Below, in pieces: positions 12,698 to 23,712 of a stretch of DNA of 64,000 nt. Source of the DNA: Medicago truncatula. Lineage: Eukaryota; Streptophyta; Magnoliopsida; Fabales; Fabaceae. The position numbers and the translations under genes were made by a program. The stretch covers positions 28,101,332-28,165,331 of the forward strand of contig NC_053046.1 of the NCBI RefSeq assembly GCF_003473485.1. The letters run 5' to 3'. Below the pieces are notes generated by a model that was not told the DNA's origin, did not search any database, and saw only the letters and a program-made list of their open reading frames with translations. Each line of letters starts with the position of its first letter. The first letter of the stretch is position 1.

Positions 12698-13608
12698 GAG
12701 CTCATGAAATGATCACATGCAAACTGAAAATAGGAAAACAAACATTCATTGAAGTATTTTTGTTTATACATGCATGGGTGCCTCGTCCGTAGCAAGGTGG
12801 TGGTTTTGGTGTCCCTATGGCACGACAGGGCGACTTGCTTGAGCTTTTGCACGACATGAATGAATAAACGGTCCGTATACGACGAAATTGATGCACATCA
12901 CATATATATTGGGAAGAAGTTCGAGGTTTGTGGCTTGGTCACATCCGTTTTGGTCACTTCCACCTTGAGACGGTGGTTTTGGTTTTCTCGTGGCACGGCG
13001 GGGTCGACTGCGCGTACTTTTAAAGTATTGCTTTCCTTATATATATTTTTTTGTGTTAAATGTTTTTTATCTTTATAAATATAAATTTTTTTATTTTGTC
13101 CCTTTAAAAAAATTCTACGACTTTTAATTCCTCAAGTTTTTCATTACCACTTTAGCCTTTTATATCTTCTAATGAAATATTTTAGGAATGTTTAGAATAT
13201 TATAAAAATCTCTTCTAATATATCTTCTAATGAAATATTACAAACATGAACTAAATATAAATTATTATGGTTTTACCAATATTTGAAACTAATAAAAAAA
13301 ATCAATATACTCTATTTTCTATCTTCATAGCTGAAAGTCTTCTTGACCTTGAATTTCTTATGAATTGTTGGAGTGAAAAAAACCTAACTTCGCCAATGAA
13401 AGAAAATACAATCTGCCAAATTAATTATTATTTTTTAGGTGTTAATTCTTCCGTCAAGAATTGCCCATCGAAAAATCAAACTCAGGTTTAATCAAACAAT
13501 TTGTCTTTGGTAGAATTGATTAACCACTTGAACCCAATTATTTAGTAATAAAATTGATTTTGTATTTAATGTGTTTTTCACTGTTATGATAATCACACGT
13601 ACTTTGAA
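12698..13608. other. Intergenic with a short G-rich direct repeat
   Basis: Two related blocks of about 38 bases (12796-12834 and 12971-13008) share 'GGTGGTTTTGGT' followed by 'TGGCACG.C.GGG'. Short reading frames across it have no recognisable domain. The rest is AT-rich and unannotatable. Confidence 0.5.
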
Positions 13609-13617
13609 ATAATTTTA

Positions 13618-13906
13618 GGCTTAATAGCAGTTTTAGTCCGCTAACTTTTCCAAAGTTGTGATTTTGGTGTCCTAAGAAAAAAAACTACAAAACTGCCTCA
13701 ATTTTTGCATCTGTGGCAATTTTGGCCCCCAAGGTCAATTTTGACTCGGTTTCCGCTGACGTGGCACCCTACGTGAGGTGCCACGTGTTAATTTTTTATT
13801 TTTTTTTACCAAAAATTAGCCTTGAAGGGACGATTTTGTAGTTTTTTTTTAGGGGGCCAAAATCAAAATTTCGTGAAAGTTAGAGGGCAAAAACTACTCA
13901 TAAGCC
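13618..13906. mobile_element. MULE-type MITE with 9-bp target duplication
   Basis: A 289-bp non-coding foldback. Left end GGCTTAATAGCAGTTTT.AGTCC; right end, reverse-complemented, GGCTTATGAGTAGTTTTTGCCC. It is bounded by a perfect 9-bp direct repeat ATAATTTTA at 13609-13617 and 13907-13915. A 9-bp duplication with GGC-start inverted repeats indicates a non-autonomous Mutator-like element. The interior has no reading frame. Confidence 0.85.
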
Positions 13907-13915
13907 ATAATTTTA

Positions 13916-15200
13916 TTAAATAAATTAGAGGTACATTTGCCATTTGACATGTACATGCAGGGGGTGCAAATACCAAGTATATTGGTAAGTTTAACAAGTC
14001 TCATAGTTTGAAGCGCCATAAACACAAATGGGGCAAGATATTGGCCCAATTTGCCCAAACTCTCTGATGTTTCCCTGATCTCCTCCTATATATGGAGCAA
14101 AATATAACCAGAGTGCCGCAAGGTTACTGATTTGTTAACACGGTTATTCTATAAACCATGTCATATTAATTCAAATATCATCATCTGCCTGCAATTTAGC
14201 CCTTGAATCTAAACTGAAGGAGAGATGGTGTTTTGACTTAATAGGAAAGGTTTAATGAGTTTGTATGCTTTGGTGTGTAGGGTTCTAAATCTACTGGGTG
14301 TGAATTGCCTCTTCTTTCAGTTGCAAGATCTGAGATCTTTGGATCGATTACTTGACAACTTTGTTCTGGGGGCATATATTTATTTTTTGACCAAAATCTT
14401 TGGGGTACTCTCAATTGTCCAGATTTACGGTTTTTCTGTTCTTCTGGATCCCATGTTTTGGTTACATTTCCAGATCTAGGGTTTAATCATTTCAGAATAA
14501 TATTTGTTGTGATTAAGGTTGATTTTTGGTTTGTTTATTTTCTTTTATTATATTATTATTGTTTAGTTAATGATTATTGTTTGTTTTGCGTCCATTACCA
14601 ATTCTGAAGGATTTAATTGTTCCTTTTGGTGTAATGGCTCGGACGCTAAATTGATTGTGTGGTGATCCTGATTTTTTGGTTTTACTTCAATACCATTTGG
14701 TCTTGGAAACGCCTCATACATTTCTTTGTTGTTATTAAAACTGAATTCTCATATTACTATTATTGTTGTGCTAAAATGAATAAATTGTTGTAAACTACTA
14801 ATTTAAGTATAGATCTGATGCAAAACTGTTATACTTTTATGCTAACATATGCTGTCAAAATAAAAATTTGATAAAACTAAAATATTAAAATTTTCAAGCC
14901 AAAAGACCACGATATAGAAGAAGCATGTATAATAATTACAATTTAATTGTTTACAATAAGATATGATTTATGATAAGACAGTATAATAATTTGATTTAGA
15001 AGTTCCACCACATTCTAATTTTGTTGTCGGCTGGAGGATATGTTCTCCTCCTCTCAGATTTTGATGTGTGGAATGAAAACAAGTTGGAGCTTAACTGCTT
15101 AAGTGAGATGTTGATTGTAGTTGATTTTGAAAAAAGAAACGTAGAAGAGTTGAAATGCAAAACTAATCTAGTATATTTTCCAATTGCCTTTTAAACAAGA
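13916..15200. other. Intergenic, no supported gene
   Basis: Around 14100-14500 the sequence has a slightly leader-like look (pyrimidine-rich stretches, 'CTAGGGTTTAATCATTTCAG'), but no following exon or domain could be found. The short frames here are not convincing. The remainder is AT-rich. Confidence 0.4.
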
Positions 15201-15214
15201 TAATTGATTAGTGT

Positions 15215-16115
15215 TTCTAATCTAGTATACTCAACCATGTGTATTTGATTTAAAGTCTACAACTATATTCGAGTCAATTACAGCTTATTTATACCTTCTA
15301 TCTTGTTATCCATTTACATTTGAAAATATCTTGAAATGACCATAGTAGTTAATCTCAATTATGACCTTTGATAATAACGTTATGAATCCTGGGGATACTC
15401 CAAAACGGAGACGTATCTGTATCGGTATATGGATACTGATACTCCACAGATATTTGTGGATACGCACCCACGAAGTATCGGAATTAATTATTTAAATTTT
15501 TAAAAAATATTTTAACATATATTTATATGATGCCCCGTAGATACACAAAGATACTTATAAGATACTTCAAAGATATCTATCCTAGAAAAAGATGAAGAGT
15601 AAAAAAGTGAGATAATGTTGTAAACATTCAATAGCAATGTATATGATTCAATTTTAGATATGTATCACTATAATTGTTTCTTGATAAACCACTTAAAATT
15701 ATACTTATCGTGGATGAAGGTAAGGAGAGGGAGGTGATTCAGTTAATCAATATTAGATAAAATTTATGTTGAGTTCTTTTAATCAATGTTCGTTTTCATC
15801 AAGTATTTTACATACATTTAAGTTTTAGTATTAAATTTTTGTTAACGTATCTTAACTGTATCGTATCCTAAATTTTTAAAAATTCGTGTATCCGTGTATC
15901 CGTATTGTATCTTACCCGCACACATATCCATATCCGGCCTTCATAAGAATGTATTAAGTTCTTATTAACACTACTTGAAGTTGTAAATTCGTATCAATTT
16001 TTTTTACCCTTTATGATGAAAATTGTAAATGTCATTGCATTGTTCAAAGAAGAACAAGCTAGAAATTTTCGGTCAACGTGCATTGTATTTAATGTTTTTG
16101 GTTTCAAAATTTAGT
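15215..16115 (-). mobile_element. CACTA-derived fragment, copy 3, split by an insertion
   Basis: Left part (15215-15375) matches 8930-9000 and 9455-9515 ('CCATTTACATTTGAAAATA', 'GACCATAGTAGTTAATCTC'). Right part (15945-16115) matches 9540-9790 ('TTGCATTGTTCAAAGAA', 'TTTCAAAATTTAG.GTAAGA'). Between them lies about 560 bp of different sequence. This copy is decayed and non-coding. Confidence 0.55.
15380..15945. repeat. Foldback insertion with GGATAC-rich ends
   Basis: Sits inside copy 3 of the CACTA-derived fragment. Its left side carries repeated GGATAC/GTATC words ('GGGGATACTCC', 'TATGGATACTGATAC'). The right side carries the inverse ('GTGTATCCGTGTATCCG', 'CATATCCATATCCGG'), so the ends can pair. 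No reading frame. A MITE-like non-autonomous element is likely; exact ends and target duplication were not resolved. Confidence 0.5.
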
Positions 16116-17031
16116 GTAAGAACATTTAAAAAGAAAGTCTAAAAAGTGCCAATGATTTTTAACCGACGGCAATTGCCGATGGAATTTGGGGTTAAAATTA
16201 TCATTTACTGATATTTTTTAATATTATTTGAAGTGTAGACATCAATCGTAGTCTTGTTGACCTTGAACTTCTTATTTTGTAGGCTACAAAATAAATCAGC
16301 CTATAAGACACAAGGTTTCTACCCAATCCTCAAGATTTTGCCCGTCTTCCGCCTTAAATTGCTGAATCAATCCTTAATGGATTGATATCTTCCCTTAAAA
16401 GAGATTTTAGATTTATTTTAAATTCAGAGTACAATATGGACTACAAGTGTTCTTAAACAATAGTCTAGTCGAGGATTTGACACAGTTCATATTATATAAT
16501 TCAATCTTTTACTATTTATTTTAAATTTGGTTTTTTGAACCATTTTGAAACAAGAATTGGAGAAATTGGAATAATTGTAACGTGTTTTTCTCAATGTCTA
16601 GAAGATTCTGTAATGTTGTAGAAATGTTTTGGTTTAAATTGGAATAATTGACACAAATATCTCATGCCTTGAAAAGTTGTAACAATTGTCGGTGGAAAAT
16701 AATCTCACACTAATATTGCATTTTTTGTGTTAAAAGTATTATTTTTATTTGGGATTGTGTCCATAGCTCCTAACAAATAACAATGATAATAAATAATTAA
16801 TTTAGACAAATCATTGAACACGTGACAAAATACGTTATCCAAATTGCTCCCTTGGATACATATCGTTCACCAATCTATCTTTTCCAACAGAGCATAGCAC
16901 ATATTGTCCAAATCAAATTCAACTTCACCACTCCTATTGTACCATTTTTGTTATTTTAACTTTTATTTTCTAGCAAGTTCTAGAAATTATAGTTGTGTTA
17001 GTTAGTTAGTTAATACTACTAACCAACCAGT

Positions 17032-19137
17032 ATGACACAGTGTTTCAGTTTAACCGAAACAAGAAACTGGTGTTACCGGTCAACATTCACCGGTGCAGGT
17101 CTCCGTTCCACAATAACTGACCTAAAAGATGGAACTATAATGCATTGTTGGATACCCAAAACCCGAACCGAATCAAAACCAAACCTACTCCTAATCCATG
17201 GCCTTGGCGCCAATGCTTTATGGCAATGGGGTCACTTCATCCGCAGTCTAACACAGCTCTTCAATGTATACGTACCGGACCTTGTTTTCTTCGGAGGGTC
17301 ATACACGTCTCGACCCGAAAGAACTGAAGGATTTCAAGCTGAGTGTGTGATGAAGGTAATGGAAATGAAGTGTGTGAGGAGTGTGAGTGTTGTGGGGTTG
17401 AGTTATGGTGGGTTTGTGGCATATAGTTTAGGTGTTAAGTATAAAGAGTTTGTGGAGAAGGTTGTGATTTGTGGTTCAGGTGTGAGTTTGGAAGAGAAGG
17501 ATATAAAAGATGGTTTTTTTCCTGTTTCTGATTTGGATGAAGCTGCTAATATTTTGGTGCCACAAACTCCACAAAAGCTTAGGGAACTTTTTGGATATGC
17601 TTTTTTTCGACCACGTCGTTTGGCTTGGTTGCCCTCTTGCTTCCTCCATGATTTCATTCATGTAAGTTTGTTTCTTATTTATAAATTTCATACAAGTCTT
17701 TGATTCTTCTTACTGAATATGATAAAATCAAGAGTTAAAGTATATGTAAAGCGTAGGTCAACTGACAATGCCGATATTGTTTGATTAAACACCTTTATCA
17801 TTGTTCTAACTCAGGACCTCGTAGTTGTGTGTGGGGTGTTGCCACTTTGTCTACATAGAAAGAAAAAAAAATCAAGAAAGCAACAAAAATGTTGGTGTAA
17901 ATTAGTTTTACCTTGATATAATAAGGCAGAACAATGAGTTTCAATTGACATTAGAGTATTAAAATTTAATGTAGATTTCTCAACTCAACATATAATGATT
18001 CAATTTTATTTTTGAAAGAAAAATATAATGATTCAATTGTTTTTTATTTTAGTCAAATGCAGTTTTATGAGCTAACATGATTATAGGAAAATAATCATGA
18101 TTATGTTTTGTAAAATCATGTTTAGGGAGTATGCTTCTCCAAACTCAGACTTTAGGATATAAACCTGAGCCAAAGGTAACTTGGTCAATTTTAGCTACTT
18201 TAGCTAGTTAGCATCATGTCACTATCTGTATTGTTCAGTAATATATTTTAGTTCTTAAACTGAATCTGGATAAACTTGTAATTGACTTGATTCTTTTCTC
18301 ATATTGCTTCATTTTACATGAAACAGTTGAATTTGTCTACCATAGTATCCTGAAGCATGTTTGTTGGTTAAAAAGAATGTGTTGTGTCTATGTTATGGTT
18401 GAATAAGATATGTTTCAGCTGCAACTTTTAATAACTAAACTATGGTGTTGAAAATAAAGAGGCCACATTGTGCTAAAACTGATGAATTTGAGTAGACAAT
18501 GTGCAGGGAGTATGTACAAGAAAAAAGAGATTTGATCCGAGCCATTGCAAAGGACAGAAATCTTTCTGACCTCCCTAAGATATCTCAGGTTCATTTCTAC
18601 TTTATCCTCTTAGTTGGATACAAACATAAACACTAGACACACGGCACTGAGATATTGATAGCGGTTAAAATTTTGAAAAATCGAATAATTAAATGCAGTC
18701 ACAAGTGTAAGTTTTAGACATTAACACGTGTCAGACTCAGACACCGGACACGAGTTCAATATGAATTGTCTGTGCTGCATAGTTAATGCTTTTTCCGATG
18801 TAATAATTTTGTAATGGTTAAATTAAGAGGCATAATTTCATCTTCTATGCAGCCTACATTAATTATCTGGGGAGAACATGATCAAGTGTTCCCTTTGGAG
18901 CTTGGCCACAGATTGAAAAGGTTAATATTTTAATAACAATCTCATTGTACTTGTTTTGTTAATTGTGGAGTCCTTTTTAAATTTTGAATCTTGAACTCAT
19001 TGGATTTGAATCACAGGCATTTAGGGGACAATGCTCAAATAGTGGTGATCAAGAATGCAGGGCATGCATTTTGTGTGGAAAAGGCTAAGGAGTTCTACAA
19101 TACCTTGAAGTCCTTTCTAGTCGATTCACATAGCTGA
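17032..19137 (+). CDS. Alpha/beta-hydrolase fold protein (4 exons)
   Basis: Exons by GT-AG sites and frame: 17032-17661, 18496-18588, 18853-18920, 19017-19137, giving 303 aa. Seen: oxyanion-hole HG motif in LLIHGLGANALW (about residues 52-63), nucleophile elbow GLSYG with Ser124, acid Asp251 in IIWGEHDQVFP, and His280 in NAGHAFCVEK, so the full Ser-Asp-His triad is present. There is no obvious signal peptide. Family: plant epoxide-hydrolase-like/esterase-type alpha/beta hydrolases; from memory the closest Arabidopsis gene is At1g78210. The substrate is unknown and I do not assign one. The start ATG is the first in the open exon and fits the family length. Intron 1 carries a SINE-like insertion and intron 2 a dispersed repeat. 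Confidence 0.92.
17745..17860 (+). repeat. SINE-like (tRNA-derived) repeat in hydrolase intron 1
   Basis: A-box-like TAGGTCAACTGACAATGCC (from 17754) and degenerate B-box GTTCTAACTC (17803-17812) at tRNA-like spacing. Continues as 'GGACCTCGTAGTTGTGTGTG', a phrase typical of legume tRNA-derived SINE heads. Ends not resolved. Confidence 0.5.
18635..18765. repeat. ACACG-rich dispersed repeat, copy 1 (hydrolase intron 2)
   Basis: Contains 'ACTAGACACACGGCACTGA' and 'CAGACACCGGACACGAG' with AT-rich sequence between. The same kind of block occurs at 59935-60080 and 61165-61310. Its ends are partly inverse to each other, so a small foldback/MITE is likely. Confidence 0.5.
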
Positions 19138-20095
19138 GAAATAATTTTCTGATCAAGTCCTAGTTCAAATGCCAAAAGAGAAAGGAAAACAACTATAGCG
19201 CGACTTAAGGTTCTTTGTTTTCGGTCCCTTTCAAGGCTCATGTCTGTTTCTTATTTTTGTTCCTAGATCCTCTCGATGCATTCATCTACACTCTATCTCT
19301 CTCAAAATCTTATTCTCTCTCACTCTTTTTAGTCTTGGATCCCCTACAGCGGCTGCATGGCGCAGTAGTTGTGGGGATCGTTAGATCTGGAGAGAGAGAA
19401 TCTAACGATCCCCATAGTTGTTTTACGGGATACACTCTTGCAAGTGTAGGGTGGGGTTTAATTTTCCCTAATAACTCTCTTTCTCTCTATCATCTCAGCA
19501 CATTCTCTCCAAAATTGGACCCTCTTGGCCTGTTGCACAATAAAGCAGCTGTAGATGATTCGAGTCCCATTCTCCCCGCGATTTTAGTTTCTTTCTTTTT
19601 CTTTTTTTCCTGCTGCAGAGGTAGAATGGTAGGAGAGCATTCAAATACAAAAGGATACTGTAAAATGATTGATATTGTTGAAAAACTTGAAAACAAATTC
19701 TTTTTACATTTATCTTTAAAGTAGATGCTCAATAAAACAGTTCAATGCAATCAAGTTCAATTGAATGTTGGATCAATAGACTTTAGGGGACCATCTTAAT
19801 ATTGAATCAAAGCTTATTGAATTTTGTTGTGTGCCTAACAGAGGTATAAAAACATTAAGAGTGGAATGAAATAAAAACATTGACAATTCATTATGATATA
19901 GAATAAACTTCAAATTGAGGACAAAAAGGAGGGAGCTAGTTAAATTTCAGATAGAAGGTATAATAACACTTTAACAAGTAGCTTGATGAAACACTAAGCA
20001 AAGCTTATATCTATTATGGTTAGGAACCTATTGACTGCTCTTTTTCTTAATGATGTATATATAATTGACAGATTAAGAATTCATGTTTTTTTATA
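19138..20095. other. Hydrolase 3' flank, no supported gene
   Basis: A 169-codon open stretch (19215-19724) is dominated by CT-rich low complexity and shows no domain, so I do not call it. It contains a perfect-stem hairpin (19372-19414, separate entry). The rest is AT-rich. Confidence 0.5.
19372..19414. repeat. 15-bp perfect-stem hairpin
   Basis: TGGGGATCGTTAGAT (19372-19386) is the exact reverse complement of 19400-19414; the loop is 13 nt of GA-rich sequence. It lies about 240 bp downstream of the hydrolase stop. The role, if any, is unknown. Confidence 0.85.
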
Positions 20096-20099
20096 TGGT

Positions 20100-20320
20100 T
20101 TTTAATTGAAAAATAAGTATGTTAAGTGAAGATATGGACTCTACACAGTCGGTAGCAACAATAGCAATATTGTAAGAACGGTTTGAAGTTCCACCTTTAG
20201 CAGAGCATTCAACCACGGTTAAAAGAATCATGGTGGTTATTAAGTTGTGAATCCAAGGATCGAACCCAACCACTACATATTGCGACGTTCCTAACAACTA
20301 AGCTATACTCCTCGAGACAC
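20100..20320 (-). repeat. tRNA-derived SINE-like element
   Basis: On the minus strand, A-box TAGCTTAGTTGTTAGG (20290-20305) is followed 23 nt later by B-box GGTTCGATCC (20257-20266), the order and spacing of a pol III tRNA-type promoter. It does not fold as a complete tRNA, so a SINE head is the better call. The 3' end is uncertain. Confidence 0.55.
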
Positions 20321-21347
20321 GTTTGTTTGTTATATATACAACAATGCTAAACACTAGTCCCGGTAAACAATAGGAAGCAATGTATTCTGGAAAAGGACGA
20401 CATGGCAAAACAACTAACCATACATGGTTAAAATGAAATTTAAGATAAACCATTTATCAACCATTTATTTTAGTGATCATAAACGGTTTGAAAATAAATT
20501 TAAGGACGACATGTATTCTGGAAATATTCTGAGTGACGGTCAAACGTAAAAACAAATTTAAGATATTGATACAAAATTTTCACAACCGTTTATTTCTATT
20601 GGAAAATGGCGGGACACATGAGGTGGATTCTCTTCTATGAACCAATTTTTTTCCGTACGTATGAGTCATGAATTGAACTGCTGACCACGTGTTTAAGGGA
20701 TCAAAATCCCTTATCACTTGAATCAATACGTTGTTGGTTATTTTCTTATCTTTCTTCTAATTTGGTTTCATAACAAGGAGAAATTTTGTTATAGTATAGA
20801 GACATAATCAAATAACATCATAATGTCAAATTTAATTTAACACCAAATATCAACCATTTATTTTATTCAATCCAACGGTTTACAATGATCACTAGAATAA
20901 TTTATGTCGACAAAATATTTCCTAATTCTCAGCCACTACAATAAATCCTTAATTATTGTTTTAACCTTTTTTTTTCGCATTACTTATGGTGTACTAGCCC
21001 ATCACTTGTTACTTGTTAGAGTTGTTCATCATATTGAGACATTGTTTTCCTTTGATTCATTCATGTCAAATGTTGTTTGATTGTTGCTGCCATTTTTTTC
21101 TCCCCCTTCTCGCTCATCATGTCTTAAAACTTAATAATTGTCTCACTCTTTCTCATTCACATGTCTTAAACTGAACAATATATATATATATTTTTTTTAA
21201 TTTTTTTTTTTACATTAGAAGATCTCATACCATTCTTTTCTTTATTGCTGCAATTTACTTGCTCCAGTCATATTTATAAGCAAAAAAATATTTTTTTAGA
21301 TTTATTCAATCTTCAATGTATTTGGTCTGTATATGGACGAAATACAT
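20321..21347. other. Intergenic; another degenerate SINE-like block near 20640-20735
   Basis: Read on the minus strand, 20640-20735 shows 'CAAGTGATAAGGGATTTTGATCCC' style tRNA-SINE phrases and a weak B-box (GTTCAATTC). Otherwise AT-rich sequence without genes. Confidence 0.4.
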
Positions 21348-21356
21348 TAAGTATTA

Positions 21357-21846
21357 GGCTTAATTACACTTTTCCCCCCTATAGTTTGTCAATTGTGCGA
21401 TTTTGCACCCCATAGTTTTAAACGAGCGATTTTGTCCCCTATAGTTTTCCCCCTTTCTGATTTTATGGTCCCCATGACATTTAGCGCTGGTTTTTTATCA
21501 ATTAATGTGTGCCACGTTTGTAATTTCATTTTTAAAAAAATTAAAAAAATGGCATTTTTCAGATTTTGAGAGAAGGAGGCACATGATTTTTCAGATTTTA
21601 AGAAGAAATATCACGTGCCTCATTCTCTCAAAATCTGAAAAATACCATTTTTTTATTTTTTAAAAAATGGAATTACACACGTGACACACATTAATTGATA
21701 AAAACAGACATATCAGCACTAAATGTCATGGGGACCATAAAATCAGAAAGGAGGAAAACTATAGGGGGCAAAATCGCTCGTTTAAAACTATGGGGTGCAA
21801 AATCGCACAATTGGCAAACTATAGGGGGGAAAAGTGCAATTAAGCC
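21357..21846. mobile_element. MULE-type foldback MITE, 490 bp, 9-bp target duplication
   Basis: Long inverted repeats cover nearly the whole element. Left end GGCTTAATTACACTTTTCCC; right end reverse-complemented GGCTTAATTGCACTTTTCCC; similarity continues for about 220 bp per arm. It is bounded by a perfect 9-bp direct repeat TAAGTATTA at 21348-21356 and 21847-21855. No coding capacity. High arm identity suggests a fairly recent insertion. Confidence 0.93.
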
Positions 21847-22339
21847 TAAGTATTAAATGAAAATGTAATTTTTAATATGATTTTTATTTTGAATTTTTTA
21901 AACGACAATAAATATAAAAATGCAAGGACTAGAAGCTATGTAGATAAGCACTTTTTTATGGATAAGAGTATAACTTTTTTTTTTAAGGAGAATAAAAGTA
22001 TATCTTATTAATTAACCTAAAAAAATGTTGACTAAAAAGATATTAAACAATTAATATATTCTAATTAAAATATCAATAGATGAAATTTATTAAAAAATTA
22101 TAATTTTTAATTATTTTATAAATTATGTTGATTTTTCTGTCAAGTTTATGATTTATGTTTCATTGCTACTAGAAAATTCTAATTGTACTAAAAAATCCAC
22201 CATTAAAAAACTAAATTTTTTTACTACTAGTAAAATAAGGTTTTTTTCCTTAAAATTTTTGCTACAAATAGAAGAAGTACACATTGATATTCATGTTGTT
22301 CCGTGCCCCTCGAAGTTACAAATTTGACTTTAAATAAAC

Positions 22340-23712
22340 ATGTGTGTCGTGTCTTCACTTCACTTCATTTCAATTCAAATAAATTCTCTATGGTCTCTCT
22401 TTTCGCTTCAAAACAATCACCACCTCTTTCTCTAGCATATTCTTAAACCTCTTCAAAATTTTCACTCATCTTTATCACCTTTTCTTCACTTTCATAACCT
22501 TCACATTTTTTCCTTCACATCAATCTTTGCATAATTCACGCCATGTTTTGAGCTTATCTTTTCATTCGAGGTTAGCCACTGTCACTCTTTTGACTCTTGT
22601 AACATTTAATGTTTCATTATGTGTTCTGTTACTTTATTCATTATTTGTTTCAAACTGTTGTGTTTATTGATAGAGATCGTTGAATTTCATGAGTCATTAG
22701 TCAAAAGTGTGTTGTCTTTGTATATTTTTTTTCTATAAGTATGAATGAAACTCTGTATCAAAGATTTACAACACTCGCATACAATATAATGTGCATCAAT
22801 CACTTGCGCTAGGTACGTGATTTTTGTCTTTGTATATTATATATGTTGACTTTAGAGTGTTTTAGAAGAAATTAATTTATTAAATGATACGATTTATGAG
22901 TTTGTACCATTGTCAACTCAGATGAGCTGTTATGAGGTATTGTCCGTATTCCTTGAGAAAAGTGAGTGTATAAACAATTTAGTCTAAATTTTCAAGCGAT
23001 GTGAGATTTTTTGGTGTATTTGAACATTATTTAATTAGGATTTATTGATGAGTATGCATGTTGGGTTTGTTGGATTTTCCTTGATGAATATTTAAGATAT
23101 TTGCTTATTTGATAAGTGGTCTTGACAAATAAGCAAATATCTTGTCAAAAAGTCTTTGTATATATGTTGATTTTAGAAGGTTTTAGGAATTTAATTTATT
23201 GTTTTGGATTTTATAAAATGATATGAATCTGGACTTGTCAACCTCAAGTCTACCAAATTTCCTTTCTAAGGTATTGTCTGCTTTTAGTCTCGATTTTCAA
23301 GCAATTTGAGATTTTTTTTTGTATGTTAAAACAAAATTTCGGGATTTTGTTGAACTTTACTTGATAAATATTTGAAATTTTTTGCTTATCTCATAACTGG
23401 TTTTGAATTGAATAGGTGAAAAGATAATGGTGGAGATTTGAAAAGGACAAAGAGTTATACTGAAAACACAACTCTGGCCAAATTTGTAGAGATAGCTAAA
23501 CCAACCGGAACAGGCTTTGGTCATCTGTTCTCCGGTTTTCGATTTTGTTCAAACAGGTTTCTATGTCTTTTTCTACCCCTTCCTACTGATTATGGTTAAC
23601 AGTTGATTCCGTGTAATGGCTGTTGTGAATGTGGTACAAGCAGCAATTTGACTGAAAAGGAATAGCTAAGAAGATTGAATTATAGGATTTAGTATAGGAT
23701 TCATATTTAAGG
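22340..23712 (+). other. Probable 5' leader and leader intron of the LRR gene
   Basis: Pyrimidine-rich sequence at 22340-22560 followed by 'CGAG|GTTAGCC' (donor-like, about 22570) and an acceptor-like 'GAATAG|GTG' near 23417 suggest a non-coding first exon and a long leader intron upstream of the ATG at 23713. This is inference from base composition and splice-like sites only. The interval contains a degenerate tandem duplication (22843-23415). Confidence 0.4.
22843..23415. repeat. Degenerate tandem duplication upstream of the LRR gene
   Basis: Block 22843-23150 and block 23160-23415 share ordered phrases: 'TGTTGA.TTTAGA', 'TTAATTTATT', 'GAGGTATTGTC'/'AAGGTATTGTC', 'TTTTCAAGC.AT.TGAGATTTTTT', 'TTGATGAATATTT'/'TTGATAAATATTT', 'TTTGCTTAT'. 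The first copy carries an 18-bp perfect inverted repeat (23094-23111 with 23126-23143). Confidence 0.7.

Noticed and set aside
14255-14479. 74-codon frame with a leader-like upstream region
   Set aside because: Hydrophobic low-information translation and no following exon or domain.
18507-18588. Hydrolase exon 2 starting after GTGCAG at 18507
   Set aside because: That acceptor puts a stop in frame; the acceptor GTAG|ACA (exon from 18496) keeps frame and gives the family's MCREYV segment.
19215-19724. 169-codon open frame downstream of the hydrolase gene
   Set aside because: CT-rich low-complexity composition, a hairpin inside it, no domain and no start context; likely chance or repeat.
20250-20322. 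tRNA gene
   Set aside because: A- and B-boxes are present but acceptor and anticodon stems do not form; better explained as a SINE head.
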